16,044 nt of DNA from JACMJP01 sp046160675 (GCA_046160675.1 JBJXHH010000051.1:1-16044); one strand, 5' to 3'. Positions 7,269 through 14,642 are shown, counted from the first letter of the stretch. The notes: generated from the sequence alone by a model not told the origin. Numbers and translations are program-made.

Positions 7269-8297
7269 TCAGGATTTTAATACTGATGCAGGCCGAAGTG
7301 AATAAATTCTTTCAATGATATTCACCACTTGCATTCCTTCTTCAGCTGTAGCAGCCATGGAAGATTTTTCTTGAAATACATCAATTACATTTTGAATAAC
7401 CTGTTGATGATTTGCTGCGCTCCCTGTATAAGCTCCGTAATGATTCGCTTTGTTTGTTTTAGGCAAATCCGGAGGCTGGTAGTTCTTTATATTACAATAT
7501 ATAATATCCTCCATGTATTGGCCTCCTGCTTTTATAGTTCCATTTTCCCCTATGATAGTAATGCTACTTTCAAAATTTTTATCTAGAACAGAAGTTGAAT
7601 ATTGGAATGTGCCTATTGCTTTCTCTTGAAACCGAAACTGAAAGCTTCCACTGTCTTCAAAGTCTGTGAGTTTTTGATGATTAAAATCTGCAAATTGTGC
7701 TGTAATATCTTCAATATCCCCTATCAACCAGTAAAGCAGATCAATATAATGAGAGAACTGAGTGAACAATGTTCCCCCATCAAGTTCTTGTGCTCCATGC
7801 CAGGTATTACCGGTATAATATCTTTCATCCCTGTTCCAGAAACAGTTGACGGAAAGCATATATATCTTTCCGAGAATATTTTTTGAAATCAGTTCTTTTA
7901 GCAAGACAGCTGGTGGCGAAAACCTGTTTTGCATTACACAAAAAACTTTTTTTTCTTTTTCTTTTGCCTTTTGAATGATCCATTTACAATGTTCCGCCTT
8001 CAGTGCTAGGGGTTTTTCAATAAGAACGTTCCGATTTGTATGCAAGGCAGCTAATGCATGTTTTGCATGCAACCCGTTTGGTGTACAAATATTTACAACA
8101 TCATATGCAATACCGCTATTGAGCAGTTTATCAATATGGTGGAAAAAGGGCACATCAAATTTTTCAAGTTCAAGTTCTTCTTTCGTTTTCACATCACATA
8201 AAGCAATAAGCTCGGCATCCGGATTTTGAAGGATTACATCGGCATGTCTTTTCCCAATATGCCCGCAACCAAGTATAGCAAATTTTACTTTGGCCAT
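7269..8297 (-). CDS. Gfo/Idh/MocA-family sugar dehydrogenase, WbpB/WlbA-like
   Basis: The 342-residue protein has a Rossmann fold at about 1-120 (AILGCGHIGKRHADVI, GxGxxG at 10-15) and the family's alpha/beta C-terminal domain. The catalytic motif is IEKPLAL with Lys95; His183 in LFTQFSHYIDLL occupies the position of the second active-site residue. WbpB/WlbA enzymes oxidise C3 of UDP-GlcNAc-uronic acid using NAD+. The product is aminated by WbpE and acetylated by WbpD on the way to UDP-2,3-diacetamido-2,3-dideoxy-uronic acids used in O-antigen. The assignment to this step, above other Gfo/Idh/MocA activities, leans on the WbpD-like gene immediately upstream: its TAA abuts this ATG with no base between. 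The usual partners for the other steps are not in the window. The general family is certain; the substrate is inferred. Confidence 0.8.
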   Translation of the reverse strand: MAKVKFAILGCGHIGKRHADVILQNPDAELIALCDVKTKEELELEKFDVPFFHHIDKLLNSGIAYDVVNICTPNGLHAKHALAALHTNRNVLIEKPLALKAEHCKWIIQKAKEKEKKVFCVMQNRFSPPAVLLKELISKNILGKIYMLSVNCFWNRDERYYTGNTWHGAQELDGGTLFTQFSHYIDLLYWLIGDIEDITAQFADFNHQKLTDFEDSGSFQFRFQEKAIGTFQYSTSVLDKNFESSITIIGENGTIKAGGQYMEDIIYCNIKNYQPPDLPKTNKANHYGAYTGSAANHQQVIQNVIDVFQEKSSMAATAEEGMQVVNIIERIYSLRPASVLKS

Positions 8298-8876
8298 TTA
8301 AATTCTTTCTACCGAATTATTCAGTAAACGATATTTTTTTTTCGACTCTTCGCACTCAGCAAACCCCTCTTTGTTAAAATTTAACTTTGAACCGTGCTCA
8401 CTCATCCAGCCGGTTTGCCTTGCTGGGTTTCCTGCAACAAGTGCATAATCTTTTACACTTTTTGTAACAACAGACCCGGCGCCAATAAACGCAAATTTTC
8501 CAATTTCAATTCCGCATAATATTGTTGCATTTGCACCAATAGTTGCGCCCTTGCGCACAAAAGTTTTTTTATATTCATGCTTTCTCACAACATTACTCCT
8601 GGGATTTATCACATTTGTAAAAACCATTGAAGGTCCCAGAAATACATCATCTTCACACACAACACCCGTATACACAGATACATTATTCTGCACTTTTACA
8701 TTGCTACCCAAAACTACCTCATCAGCAATAAAAACATTTTGCCCGATGTTACAATTTTCTCCTATTATACTTTTCCCGCTGATATGTGTAAAATGCCAAA
8801 TCTTAGTGCCGGCGCCTATTTCAGCCCCAGCATCTACAACTGATGATGCATGCAGAAAATATTTTGGCTCACTCAT
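8298..8876 (-). CDS. UDP-sugar N-acetyltransferase, WbpD/WlbB-like (left-handed beta-helix)
   Basis: The 192-residue protein is built of hexapeptide repeats (I-G-A/E-x-x-x pattern) from about residue 10 to 155. It includes IWHFTHIS, IGENCNIGQNVFI, KVQNNVSVYTGV, FLGPSMVFTNVINPRS, VRKGATIGANATI and VGAGSVV-like turns. It ends in the family's GNPARQTGWMSEHG, followed by a short CxxS/K-type tail. Spacing and signature residues match P. aeruginosa WbpD (191 residues), which transfers acetyl from acetyl-CoA to the C3 amine of UDP-2-acetamido-3-amino-2,3-dideoxy-glucuronate. The frame continues 73 codons upstream to 9095, but those residues show no family similarity and overlap the divergent lipoprotein gene, so I place the start at ATG 8876. 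It heads the operon with the WbpB-like and NusG-like genes. Confidence 0.9.
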   Translation of the reverse strand: MSEPKYFLHASSVVDAGAEIGAGTKIWHFTHISGKSIIGENCNIGQNVFIADEVVLGSNVKVQNNVSVYTGVVCEDDVFLGPSMVFTNVINPRSNVVRKHEYKKTFVRKGATIGANATILCGIEIGKFAFIGAGSVVTKSVKDYALVAGNPARQTGWMSEHGSKLNFNKEGFAECEESKKKYRLLNNSVERI

Positions 8877-8893
8877 TTTGATAAAAACTTGTG

Positions 8894-8901
8894 TAAAGAT
8901 A
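8894..8901 (-). promoter_or_regulatory. Candidate -7 promoter element for the wbpD-like operon
   Basis: TATCTTTA (8901-8894) differs from TAnnTTTG at one base and lies about 18 bases from the ATG at 8876. No good -33 element is at the expected spacing. It forms an inverted pair with the -7 element of the divergent lipoprotein gene. Confidence 0.3.
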
Positions 8902-8921
8902 AGCGTTACCTTATAACCCTT

Positions 8922-8929
8922 TATCTTCG
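8922..8929 (+). promoter_or_regulatory. Candidate -7 promoter element for the 491-residue lipoprotein gene
   Basis: TATCTTCG (8922-8929), within TTTATCTTCGCAAG, differs from TAnnTTTG at one base and carries the C that often follows it. It is only eight bases before the ATG at 8938, so the message would have almost no leader. No clear -33 element is visible. Confidence 0.3.
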
Positions 8930-8937
8930 CAAGTGAA

Positions 8938-10413
8938 ATGCGCAGTCTCGTTTTTTTCAGCATACTTCCTGTTGCCCTGCTCAGCACTTTATCTTCATGC
9001 AAAACCAGTTTTGAAGGTGAGCAGTTTACGAATCTTGCACCTGAAACATATACTATCATTGATACAATTATCAGAGTTGGGGAAGATAGGCTCACCAGCC
9101 AGGTGACTTTAAATTGGTGGGGTGATGATGCTGACGGTTATGTTATTGGGTTTGAATATTCCTTTGATGCAGAACTCACAGAAACTACAAACTGGAAGTA
9201 CATCGAACGGCAGGACAGCACATTTATACTTTCGCCCGCTGCGGGTGAGGACTCTGCAAATTATGTTTTTCATATCCGGGCTATTGACAATCATGAGTTG
9301 AAAGATCCAACCCCGGCACAACTTATCATCCCTGTAAAAAATTCTCCTCCAACCATAGTACTTGTACCAGGCATAAATAATCCTAAGAAGAGTTTTCCGG
9401 TTTTAAAATATTACTGGAGTGCGGGCGACCCGGATGGGGATAATAACATTTCTTATTTTGAGTTGTTTTTTAACGATACTACTGAATCGCCTTATATTCT
9501 TGAAGGAACAGCAACATCAGCAATATTTGAAGCGCTAGACGCTTCTGCAGAAAATTTTACATGTAATGTTTTTGTAAATGCAAATACAGTAGCTGAAGAG
9601 GATGCGATTGGAGGGTTAACTGCCAATGCTTGGAATAGGTTATACATCCGGGCGATTGATCAGAGTAATGCAAGATCTGCCTTTGCCATCTCCGATTCTG
9701 TATTTGTAAAAAAAGTAAACAGCAATATTCTGTTAGTTGATGGCTATACAACTTCATCGCCCTTGGATTTTTACACAGGTAACCTTTCAGAAAACGGATT
9801 CTCTACTGTAGACACCATGCAAGTATTTGAAAAAGTGGGCGGACTTTACACTCAGCAAAGCGCAGATAACATCACCCAGGAAAAAATATTTAACCTGTTT
9901 GACGTCATTCTGTGGTTCAGTAATGATGCCGATAATTCTTTTTCTCTTGCGCAAAAAACGAGTAGTACATTTTTTAGCAGCGGCGGCAAGATGCTTATGA
10001 GTGTCTATATTTCTTCCTCTTTTGACCCGCTGAGTAATTTCCTCGATTTTACGCCAATTGCATCGTTAGTTGATCCTTCTGATACCACTCTCATCCTTGA
10101 CCTTGACGCAGAGCTTATCCCTCAAGAAGCAGGCTACACGGCACTTAAGGGTACTTCTATTGTAGGAATTGTGAAACCTATCACCCTCCAGCCGGGGGCT
10201 GTAGCATTGTATCATGCTCAACTGACGGCCAAGGATAATATCACACTCACTTTCTCACCTTGGGATGGCATTTCTACTGTTATAGCAAAAAAGAACAGCC
10301 TGGGCGGCACAACAAATTTTGTGATTTCAACATTGGAATTACAAAAACTTGACGGATTCGGAAACATGGCTGATTTTTTCCAAAAGATATTGATTGATGA
10401 ATTCGGGCTTTAA
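8938..10413 (+). CDS. Large lipoprotein with FN3/Ig-like segments and an alpha/beta C-terminal region
   Basis: The 491-residue protein has a lipoprotein signal peptide with lipobox TLSSC (Cys21), so it is anchored to a membrane and probably sits in the outer membrane. Two Ig/FN3-like stretches follow. The first, about 50-130, contains LNWWGDDADGYVIGFEYSFD and ends in HIRAIDNHELKDPTP. The second, about 135-260, contains YYWSAGDPDGDNNISYFELF and ends in YIRAIDQSNARS. The paired D-x-D-G motifs suggest calcium-stabilised loops. From about 265 the pattern changes to alpha/beta: NILLVDGY, FDVILWFSNDAD, then SGGKMLMSVYIS. This resembles the class I glutamine amidotransferase-like or DUF4350 fold, but I see no catalytic Cys-His-Glu set, so it is probably non-enzymatic. 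I do not recognise a named family. Its last 17 bases overlap purN, and it is divergent from the wbpD-like operon. Confidence 0.75.
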   Translation: MRSLVFFSILPVALLSTLSSCKTSFEGEQFTNLAPETYTIIDTIIRVGEDRLTSQVTLNWWGDDADGYVIGFEYSFDAELTETTNWKYIERQDSTFILSPAAGEDSANYVFHIRAIDNHELKDPTPAQLIIPVKNSPPTIVLVPGINNPKKSFPVLKYYWSAGDPDGDNNISYFELFFNDTTESPYILEGTATSAIFEALDASAENFTCNVFVNANTVAEEDAIGGLTANAWNRLYIRAIDQSNARSAFAISDSVFVKKVNSNILLVDGYTTSSPLDFYTGNLSENGFSTVDTMQVFEKVGGLYTQQSADNITQEKIFNLFDVILWFSNDADNSFSLAQKTSSTFFSSGGKMLMSVYISSSFDPLSNFLDFTPIASLVDPSDTTLILDLDAELIPQEAGYTALKGTSIVGIVKPITLQPGAVALYHAQLTAKDNITLTFSPWDGISTVIAKKNSLGGTTNFVISTLELQKLDGFGNMADFFQKILIDEFGL

Positions 10414-11008
10414 TACTTCTTCAGAAAAAAAGATAGGTGTTACCATCTTTGCTTCAGGTAAAGGAACAAATGCTGAAAACCTAATCAGGTATTTCGATCA
10501 GCACCCTATCATCAAAATCAATCTGATTGTTTGTAATAACCCTCAAGCAGGTGTTTGCAAAGTTGCGGAAAAGCATGAAATCCCTATTAAGTTCCTTTTG
10601 CAAAAAGCTGAGGAAACCGCTGAAGAGTTCATCGCTTTTCTGCGGAAATACGACACAGATTACATTCTTCTTGCGGGTTATCTGAAACTACTGGATCCCT
10701 TACTGGTAAAGGCTTTCAGGCATCGTATCCTCAACATCCACCCGGCTTTATTGCCAAAATATGGCGGCAGGGGCATGTACGGACGATATGTACATGAAAA
10801 AGTAATAGAAAACAAAGAAAAAGAAACCGGCATAACTATTCATGAAGTAAATGAATTGTATGACCAGGGGGCGATTGTTTTTCAAAAGTCAATTCCGGTT
10901 TTCAGAGAAGATACAGTTGAAACTATAGAACAAAAAGTAAGGCAAATGGAGTTTGAATTTTTTCCAGGAGTGATTGAAAAATATATTTTGGAAAAAGAAA
11001 AAAGGTAG
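10397..11008 (+). CDS. purN: Phosphoribosylglycinamide formyltransferase (GART)
   Basis: PurN transfers a formyl group from 10-formyl-tetrahydrofolate to GAR, giving FGAR, the third step of de novo purine synthesis. The 203-residue product has the phosphate-binding ASGKGTN at 19-25 and the catalytic triad in place: Asn113 and His115 in LNIHPALLPKYGG, and Asp156 in NELYDQGAIVFQ. VFREDT follows in the family position. A YGRYVHE insertion after KYGGRGM replaces the 'GLHTHRQAL' of the E. coli enzyme, a form found in Bacteroidota. I chose ATG 10397, directly after a possible TTG at 10394. The start lies inside the lipoprotein gene (17-nt overlap), so translation may be coupled. No Shine-Dalgarno is evident. 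The gene that follows, purH, acts later in the same pathway. Confidence 0.95.
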   Translation: MNSGFNTSSEKKIGVTIFASGKGTNAENLIRYFDQHPIIKINLIVCNNPQAGVCKVAEKHEIPIKFLLQKAEETAEEFIAFLRKYDTDYILLAGYLKLLDPLLVKAFRHRILNIHPALLPKYGGRGMYGRYVHEKVIENKEKETGITIHEVNELYDQGAIVFQKSIPVFREDTVETIEQKVRQMEFEFFPGVIEKYILEKEKR

Positions 11009-11024
11009 TGCAAGATGAGCAAAA

Positions 11025-11042
11025 AATTCTTTCATCAGAATT
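11025..11042. repeat. Perfect inverted repeat between purN and purH
   Basis: AATTCT (11025-11030), loop TTCATC, AGAATT (11037-11042). On the plus strand the stem is not followed by a T-run, so it is not a standard terminator. On the minus strand it is followed by six Ts, but nothing is transcribed from that side. The position just upstream of the purH -7 element would suit an operator. Confidence 0.4.
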
Positions 11043-11066
11043 AGAAAGAATACAAAACCTTTCTTC

Positions 11067-11074
11067 TAACTTTG
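11067..11074 (+). promoter_or_regulatory. Candidate -7 promoter element for purH
   Basis: TAACTTTG (11067-11074), followed by CACC, is a perfect match to TAnnTTTG. No good -33 TTTG is at the expected 19-21 nt spacing (only TTAG at 11041). It would give a leader of about 30 nt to the ATG at 11111 and rules out the in-frame TTG at 11072, which overlaps it. Confidence 0.4.
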
Positions 11075-11110
11075 CACCTGCTTGTTCATCAATTTTCCAG
11101 GCAGTCTTCA

Positions 11111-12649
11111 ATGCAATTTCCGGTAACTATTCAATCTGCTCTCATCTCTGTTTTTTATAAAGACAACCTGGATCCCATCCTTCAGAAATTGCATGCTCTT
11201 GGTGTTACTATTTACTCTACAGGAGGTACTGAAAAATTTATTCAGGAAATGGGGATACCTGTGCAGTCCGTAGAGAACCTAACCTCCTATCCCTCCATCC
11301 TCGGCGGCAGGGTAAAAACCTTGCACCCCAAGGTTTTCGGTGGAATTCTAGGGCGCAGAGAGATGCAGGAAGATGTGATGCAAATGGAGCAATACAGTAT
11401 CCCTCCGATTGACCTGGTGCTGGTTGATCTTTACCCTTTTGAAGAAACTGTTCGGAATACAAATGATGAAGCTGAGATCATAGAAAAAATTGACATTGGC
11501 GGAGTTTCTCTCATTAGAGCCGCAGCAAAAAACTGTAAGGATGTTCTCATAATTGCCTCAAAAGAAGACTATGCAGAGTTATTGGAAATTTTAGAAACAC
11601 AAAAAGGCGTTTCTCAATTCGGTCAAAGAAAATACTTTGCCAAGAAAGCATTTGCTATTACATCAATATATGATGATGCAATTTTCACTTTCTTTAATAA
11701 TAATGAAAATCACACTTCCCGTTATACTCCAAAACAGGTTTTACGTTATGGGGAGAATCCGCATCAGCAAGCTGCATTCTTTGGAAATTTACATGAAGTG
11801 TTTGACCGGCTACATGGTAAAGAACTTTCTTTCAATAACTTGGTGGATGTAGAAAGTGCTGTGTACCTGATGGAAGAATTTCAGGAACAATTTGTAATGG
11901 ATCATCAGCCAACTTTTGCCATTTTAAAGCATACCAATTCTTGCGGAATCGCTACTTCGGCATCGGTTTTAGAAGCTTATGAAAAAGCTCTGGAAGCTGA
12001 CCCGTTAAGCGCTTTCGGTGGTGTTCTTATCAGTAATGCTAAGATTGATCTGAATACAGCTTATGAGATCAACAAGTTATTTTTTGAGGTTTTGATTGCC
12101 CCCGAATTTGAGCCTGAAGCATTGGTCGTTCTGCAAACAAAGAAAAACCGCATCCTCCTGAAACAAAAATTATTCAATTTTCCTTCAATACAAACAAAAA
12201 CATTATTGAATGGATTACTTGTTCAAGACAGAAACAATAAAACATCCTCAAAAAACGATTTACAGTTTGTAACAAAAAAACATCCGGCTGAGAAAGAAAT
12301 GGAAGATCTATTATTTGCTGAGAAAATTGTAAAACATCTGAAATCAAATGGAATTGCAATAGTGAAGAATAAGCAACTTATAGGCTGTGGTACCGGGCAA
12401 ACATCAAGAGTAGATGCCTTGCAACAAGCTATTATTAAAGCAAAACATTTTAATTTTGAACTGGATGGGGCTGTGATGGCTAGTGAAGCTTTTTTTCCTT
12501 TTCCCGATTGTGTGGAAATAGCTCATAAAGCAGGTATACATGCTGTAATTCAACCGGGCGGATCTGTAAAAGATCAAGACTCTATTGAATTTTGTGATAC
12601 ACACAGTATGGCAATGGTTATGAGCGGAACGAGGCATTTTAAGCATTGA
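11111..12649 (+). CDS. purH: Bifunctional AICAR transformylase / IMP cyclohydrolase
   Basis: PurH catalyses the last two steps of IMP synthesis: formylation of AICAR with 10-formyl-THF, then ring closure. The 512-residue product has the N-terminal MGS-like cyclohydrolase domain (LISVFYKDNL, IYSTGGTEKF, LGGRVKTLHPKVFGGILGRR) and the C-terminal transformylase domain. Landmarks of the latter are RYGENPHQ, the catalytic Lys273-His274 in LKHTNSCG, DPLSAFGGV, IGCGTGQTSRV, and the closing SEAFFPFPD, IQPGGSVKD and SGTRHFKH. No key residue is missing, and the length compares with 529 for E. coli. The start is ATG 11111; the frame extends 13 codons further to a TTG, but those residues are not family-like. 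It is preceded by its own promoter element and followed by mreB. Confidence 0.96.
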   Translation: MQFPVTIQSALISVFYKDNLDPILQKLHALGVTIYSTGGTEKFIQEMGIPVQSVENLTSYPSILGGRVKTLHPKVFGGILGRREMQEDVMQMEQYSIPPIDLVLVDLYPFEETVRNTNDEAEIIEKIDIGGVSLIRAAAKNCKDVLIIASKEDYAELLEILETQKGVSQFGQRKYFAKKAFAITSIYDDAIFTFFNNNENHTSRYTPKQVLRYGENPHQQAAFFGNLHEVFDRLHGKELSFNNLVDVESAVYLMEEFQEQFVMDHQPTFAILKHTNSCGIATSASVLEAYEKALEADPLSAFGGVLISNAKIDLNTAYEINKLFFEVLIAPEFEPEALVVLQTKKNRILLKQKLFNFPSIQTKTLLNGLLVQDRNNKTSSKNDLQFVTKKHPAEKEMEDLLFAEKIVKHLKSNGIAIVKNKQLIGCGTGQTSRVDALQQAIIKAKHFNFELDGAVMASEAFFPFPDCVEIAHKAGIHAVIQPGGSVKDQDSIEFCDTHSMAMVMSGTRHFKH

Positions 12650-12656
12650 GTCATGA

Positions 12657-12664
12657 TAAGTTTG
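12657..12664 (+). promoter_or_regulatory. Candidate -7 promoter element for the mreB operon
   Basis: TAAGTTTG (12657-12664), followed by CA, is a perfect match to TAnnTTTG. The -33 position holds only TTTA (12636-12639). The leader to mreB would be about 85 nt, the longest in the window; I see no defined riboswitch or strong hairpin in it. Confidence 0.4.
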
Positions 12665-12756
12665 CATTACATGGGAATAGAGTTATTCAGAAAATGAAAC
12701 TTTTCAGGTTGTATCAAAATAAGATTTAAACGAAAAACAACTAACTAAACTTCTAA

Positions 12757-13782
12757 ATGGGACTATTTAATTTTCTCACTCAGGAAATTGCCATTGACCT
12801 AGGTACTGCAAATACACTAGTAATTGCACATGGTAAAGTGATGGTAGATGAACCTTCTATAGTAGCTATTGACCGCAAAACAGAAAAAATCATAGCTGTA
12901 GGCAAGCGGGCAATGCAGATGCATGAAAAAACACATGAGAATATCAAAACTATCCGACCATTGAAAGATGGAGTAATAGCTGACTTCCAGGCTGCGGAGA
13001 GTATGATTAGAGGTTTAATCGGGATGATATTCCCAAAAAATCGTTTGTTCAAACCTTCCCTGGTCATGGTTATCTGTATCCCCTCGGGTATTACAGAAGT
13101 TGAAAAACGAGCTGTAAAAGACAGCGCCGAACAAGCCGGTGCAAAGGAAGTGTATCTCATACAAGAGCCGATGGCAGCGGCGTTGGGGATAGGATTGGAT
13201 GTTCAAGAACCCGTAGGACACATGATTATTGACATTGGTGGTGGAACCACTGAAATAGCAGTAGTTGCTTTGAGTGGAATTGTCTGTGACCAAAGTATAA
13301 GAGTAGCCGGTGATGAATTTACAGCTGATATTGTTGACTATATGCGCCGCCAGCATAACTTATTAATTGGTGAAAGAACTGCTGAAGCAATTAAAATAAA
13401 TGTTGGTTCAGCAATTACTGAATTAGATGAAGCCCCAGAAGATTACCAGGTAAGCGGTAGGGATTTGATGACGGGTATTCCAAAACAATTAGTAGTTACC
13501 TATTCAGAAATTGCGCATGCTTTGGATAAATCGATCTCAAAAGTGGAAGAAGCGATATTGAAAGCCTTGGAAACAACCCCGCCTGAACTGGCAAGTGATA
13601 TTCAGAGGGAAGGAATTCACCTTACAGGAGGCGGCGCATTATTGAGAGGGTTAGATAAACGTATCGCTCAAAAAACAAAACTTCAGGTGCATGTTGCTGA
13701 TGATCCACTGCGGGCAGTTGTGAGAGGTACAGGTATCGCCCTGAAAGACAGAGAACATTACCAGGCATTATTCATTGGATAA
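12757..13782 (+). CDS. mreB: Rod shape-determining protein MreB
   Basis: MreB is the bacterial actin that forms membrane-bound filaments and guides elongation-mode peptidoglycan synthesis. The 341-residue product has all actin-fold ATPase motifs: phosphate 1 DLGTANT at 14-20, connect 1 QEPMAAALG, phosphate 2 DIGGGTTEIAVV from Asp159, and the adenosine motif TGGGALLRGL from Thr290. The N-terminus MGLFNFLTQE is an amphipathic, membrane-binding type. The length is normal (about 340-347). The start is ATG 12757. It is the first gene of the mreB-mreC-mreD-PBP2 series, 20 bases before mreC, and sits downstream of purH as in other Bacteroidota. Confidence 0.97.
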   Translation: MGLFNFLTQEIAIDLGTANTLVIAHGKVMVDEPSIVAIDRKTEKIIAVGKRAMQMHEKTHENIKTIRPLKDGVIADFQAAESMIRGLIGMIFPKNRLFKPSLVMVICIPSGITEVEKRAVKDSAEQAGAKEVYLIQEPMAAALGIGLDVQEPVGHMIIDIGGGTTEIAVVALSGIVCDQSIRVAGDEFTADIVDYMRRQHNLLIGERTAEAIKINVGSAITELDEAPEDYQVSGRDLMTGIPKQLVVTYSEIAHALDKSISKVEEAILKALETTPPELASDIQREGIHLTGGGALLRGLDKRIAQKTKLQVHVADDPLRAVVRGTGIALKDREHYQALFIG

Positions 13783-13802
13783 ATAAATTTCTATTGCGCT
13801 GA

Positions 13803-14642
13803 ATGCGTAGTTTTTTCCTTTTCGTTTTTCGTAACCATGCCATCATTTTATTTCTTTTGCTGGAGTTAGCCTGCTTTTGGCTCATCTTCAATAACAATGC
13901 TTATCACAAAACTTTTTTTCTGAATACTGCAAACAATGTTTCCGGTGATGTTCTAAATACTTACGGTAACATGACGCAATACCTTGCCCTACGGGAGATC
14001 AACGACAGCCTACAGGCAGAGAATGCTTTTTTGCGTTCGAAAATTCAGCAATCCATTCAGTTTGATACTGTGAAAGTATATGACAAAAAAGATTCTTCCG
14101 GAACAGTTTTGTACACTTATATCCCCGCTGAAGTAATTTCTAACTCTTTTACTGAAGTGAACAATTACATCACATTAAACCGGGGAAGTAAACACGGCAT
14201 CTCCCGGGACATGGGAGTGATAACAGCTAATGGCATTTGCGGGAAAATTATTTCTGTTTCAGAAAATTATAGTGTAGCAATGAGTGTGTTACATGGAAAT
14301 TTTTTTACAAGAGCCGCCCTTAAAAAAAATAATGTTCAGGGAAACATTCGCTGGGAAATTGGGGACCCAAGTAGAGTAACAATGGTTGATGTTTCAGAAC
14401 CGGGTGAGTTGTTTGTTGGCGATACTGTAATTACAACAGCCTTCTCACAACTATTCCCAAACGGAACTATTGTAGGCACTTTGCAGGATTTTGGAAAAGA
14501 AAAATCCAGCAATTTTTATACCCTGCAAGTAAACCTTTCTACTCAGTTTAACAGGTTGCAGACAGTTTATGTAGTAAACTATCTGCGCAAAGAAGAACAA
14601 CAACAGGTGGAAGAACAAGCTCTAGAAAATGCAGGTAATTGA
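13803..14642 (+). CDS. mreC: Rod shape-determining protein MreC
   Basis: MreC is an inner-membrane protein whose periplasmic part activates PBP2 in the elongation complex. The 279-residue product has one N-terminal membrane segment at about 11-29 (IILFLLLELACFWLIF), a coiled coil at about 60-85 (ALREINDSLQAENAFLRSKI) and the two beta-barrel domains. Family landmarks are YIPAEVISNS, NYITLNRGSKHGISRDMGVI, GICGKIISVSENYS, RAALKKNNVQGNIRW and FPNGTIVGTL. A short E/Q-rich tail ends the protein. Its last 14 bases overlap the start of mreD, so the two are probably translated together. The start at ATG 13803 is 20 bases after mreB. Confidence 0.93.
   Translation: MRSFFLFVFRNHAIILFLLLELACFWLIFNNNAYHKTFFLNTANNVSGDVLNTYGNMTQYLALREINDSLQAENAFLRSKIQQSIQFDTVKVYDKKDSSGTVLYTYIPAEVISNSFTEVNNYITLNRGSKHGISRDMGVITANGICGKIISVSENYSVAMSVLHGNFFTRAALKKNNVQGNIRWEIGDPSRVTMVDVSEPGELFVGDTVITTAFSQLFPNGTIVGTLQDFGKEKSSNFYTLQVNLSTQFNRLQTVYVVNYLRKEEQQQVEEQALENAGN

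Noticed and set aside
8551..8916. 121-residue plus-strand frame inside the wbpD-like gene
   Set aside because: The opposite strand encodes an unmistakable hexapeptide-repeat acetyltransferase. The composition (Thr/Phe-rich) is what its antisense would give.
8877..9095. 73-codon N-terminal extension of the acetyltransferase
   Set aside because: Not similar to the WbpD family, overlaps the divergent lipoprotein gene and its signal peptide, and lies upstream of the likely promoter element.
12665..12756. Possible riboswitch or thermosensor in the mreB leader
   Set aside because: The sequence is AT-rich, with no stable paired arms or known aptamer motif that I can see.
12780..13160. 126-residue open frame on the minus strand inside mreB
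   Set aside because: Same situation: a shadow of the conserved mreB coding sequence, with no start signal or recognisable domain.
13015..13356. 113-residue open frame on the minus strand inside mreB
   Set aside because: It lies wholly within a certain gene, is rich in Cys/His/Asn without family pattern, and is explained as an antisense shadow of mreB codons.
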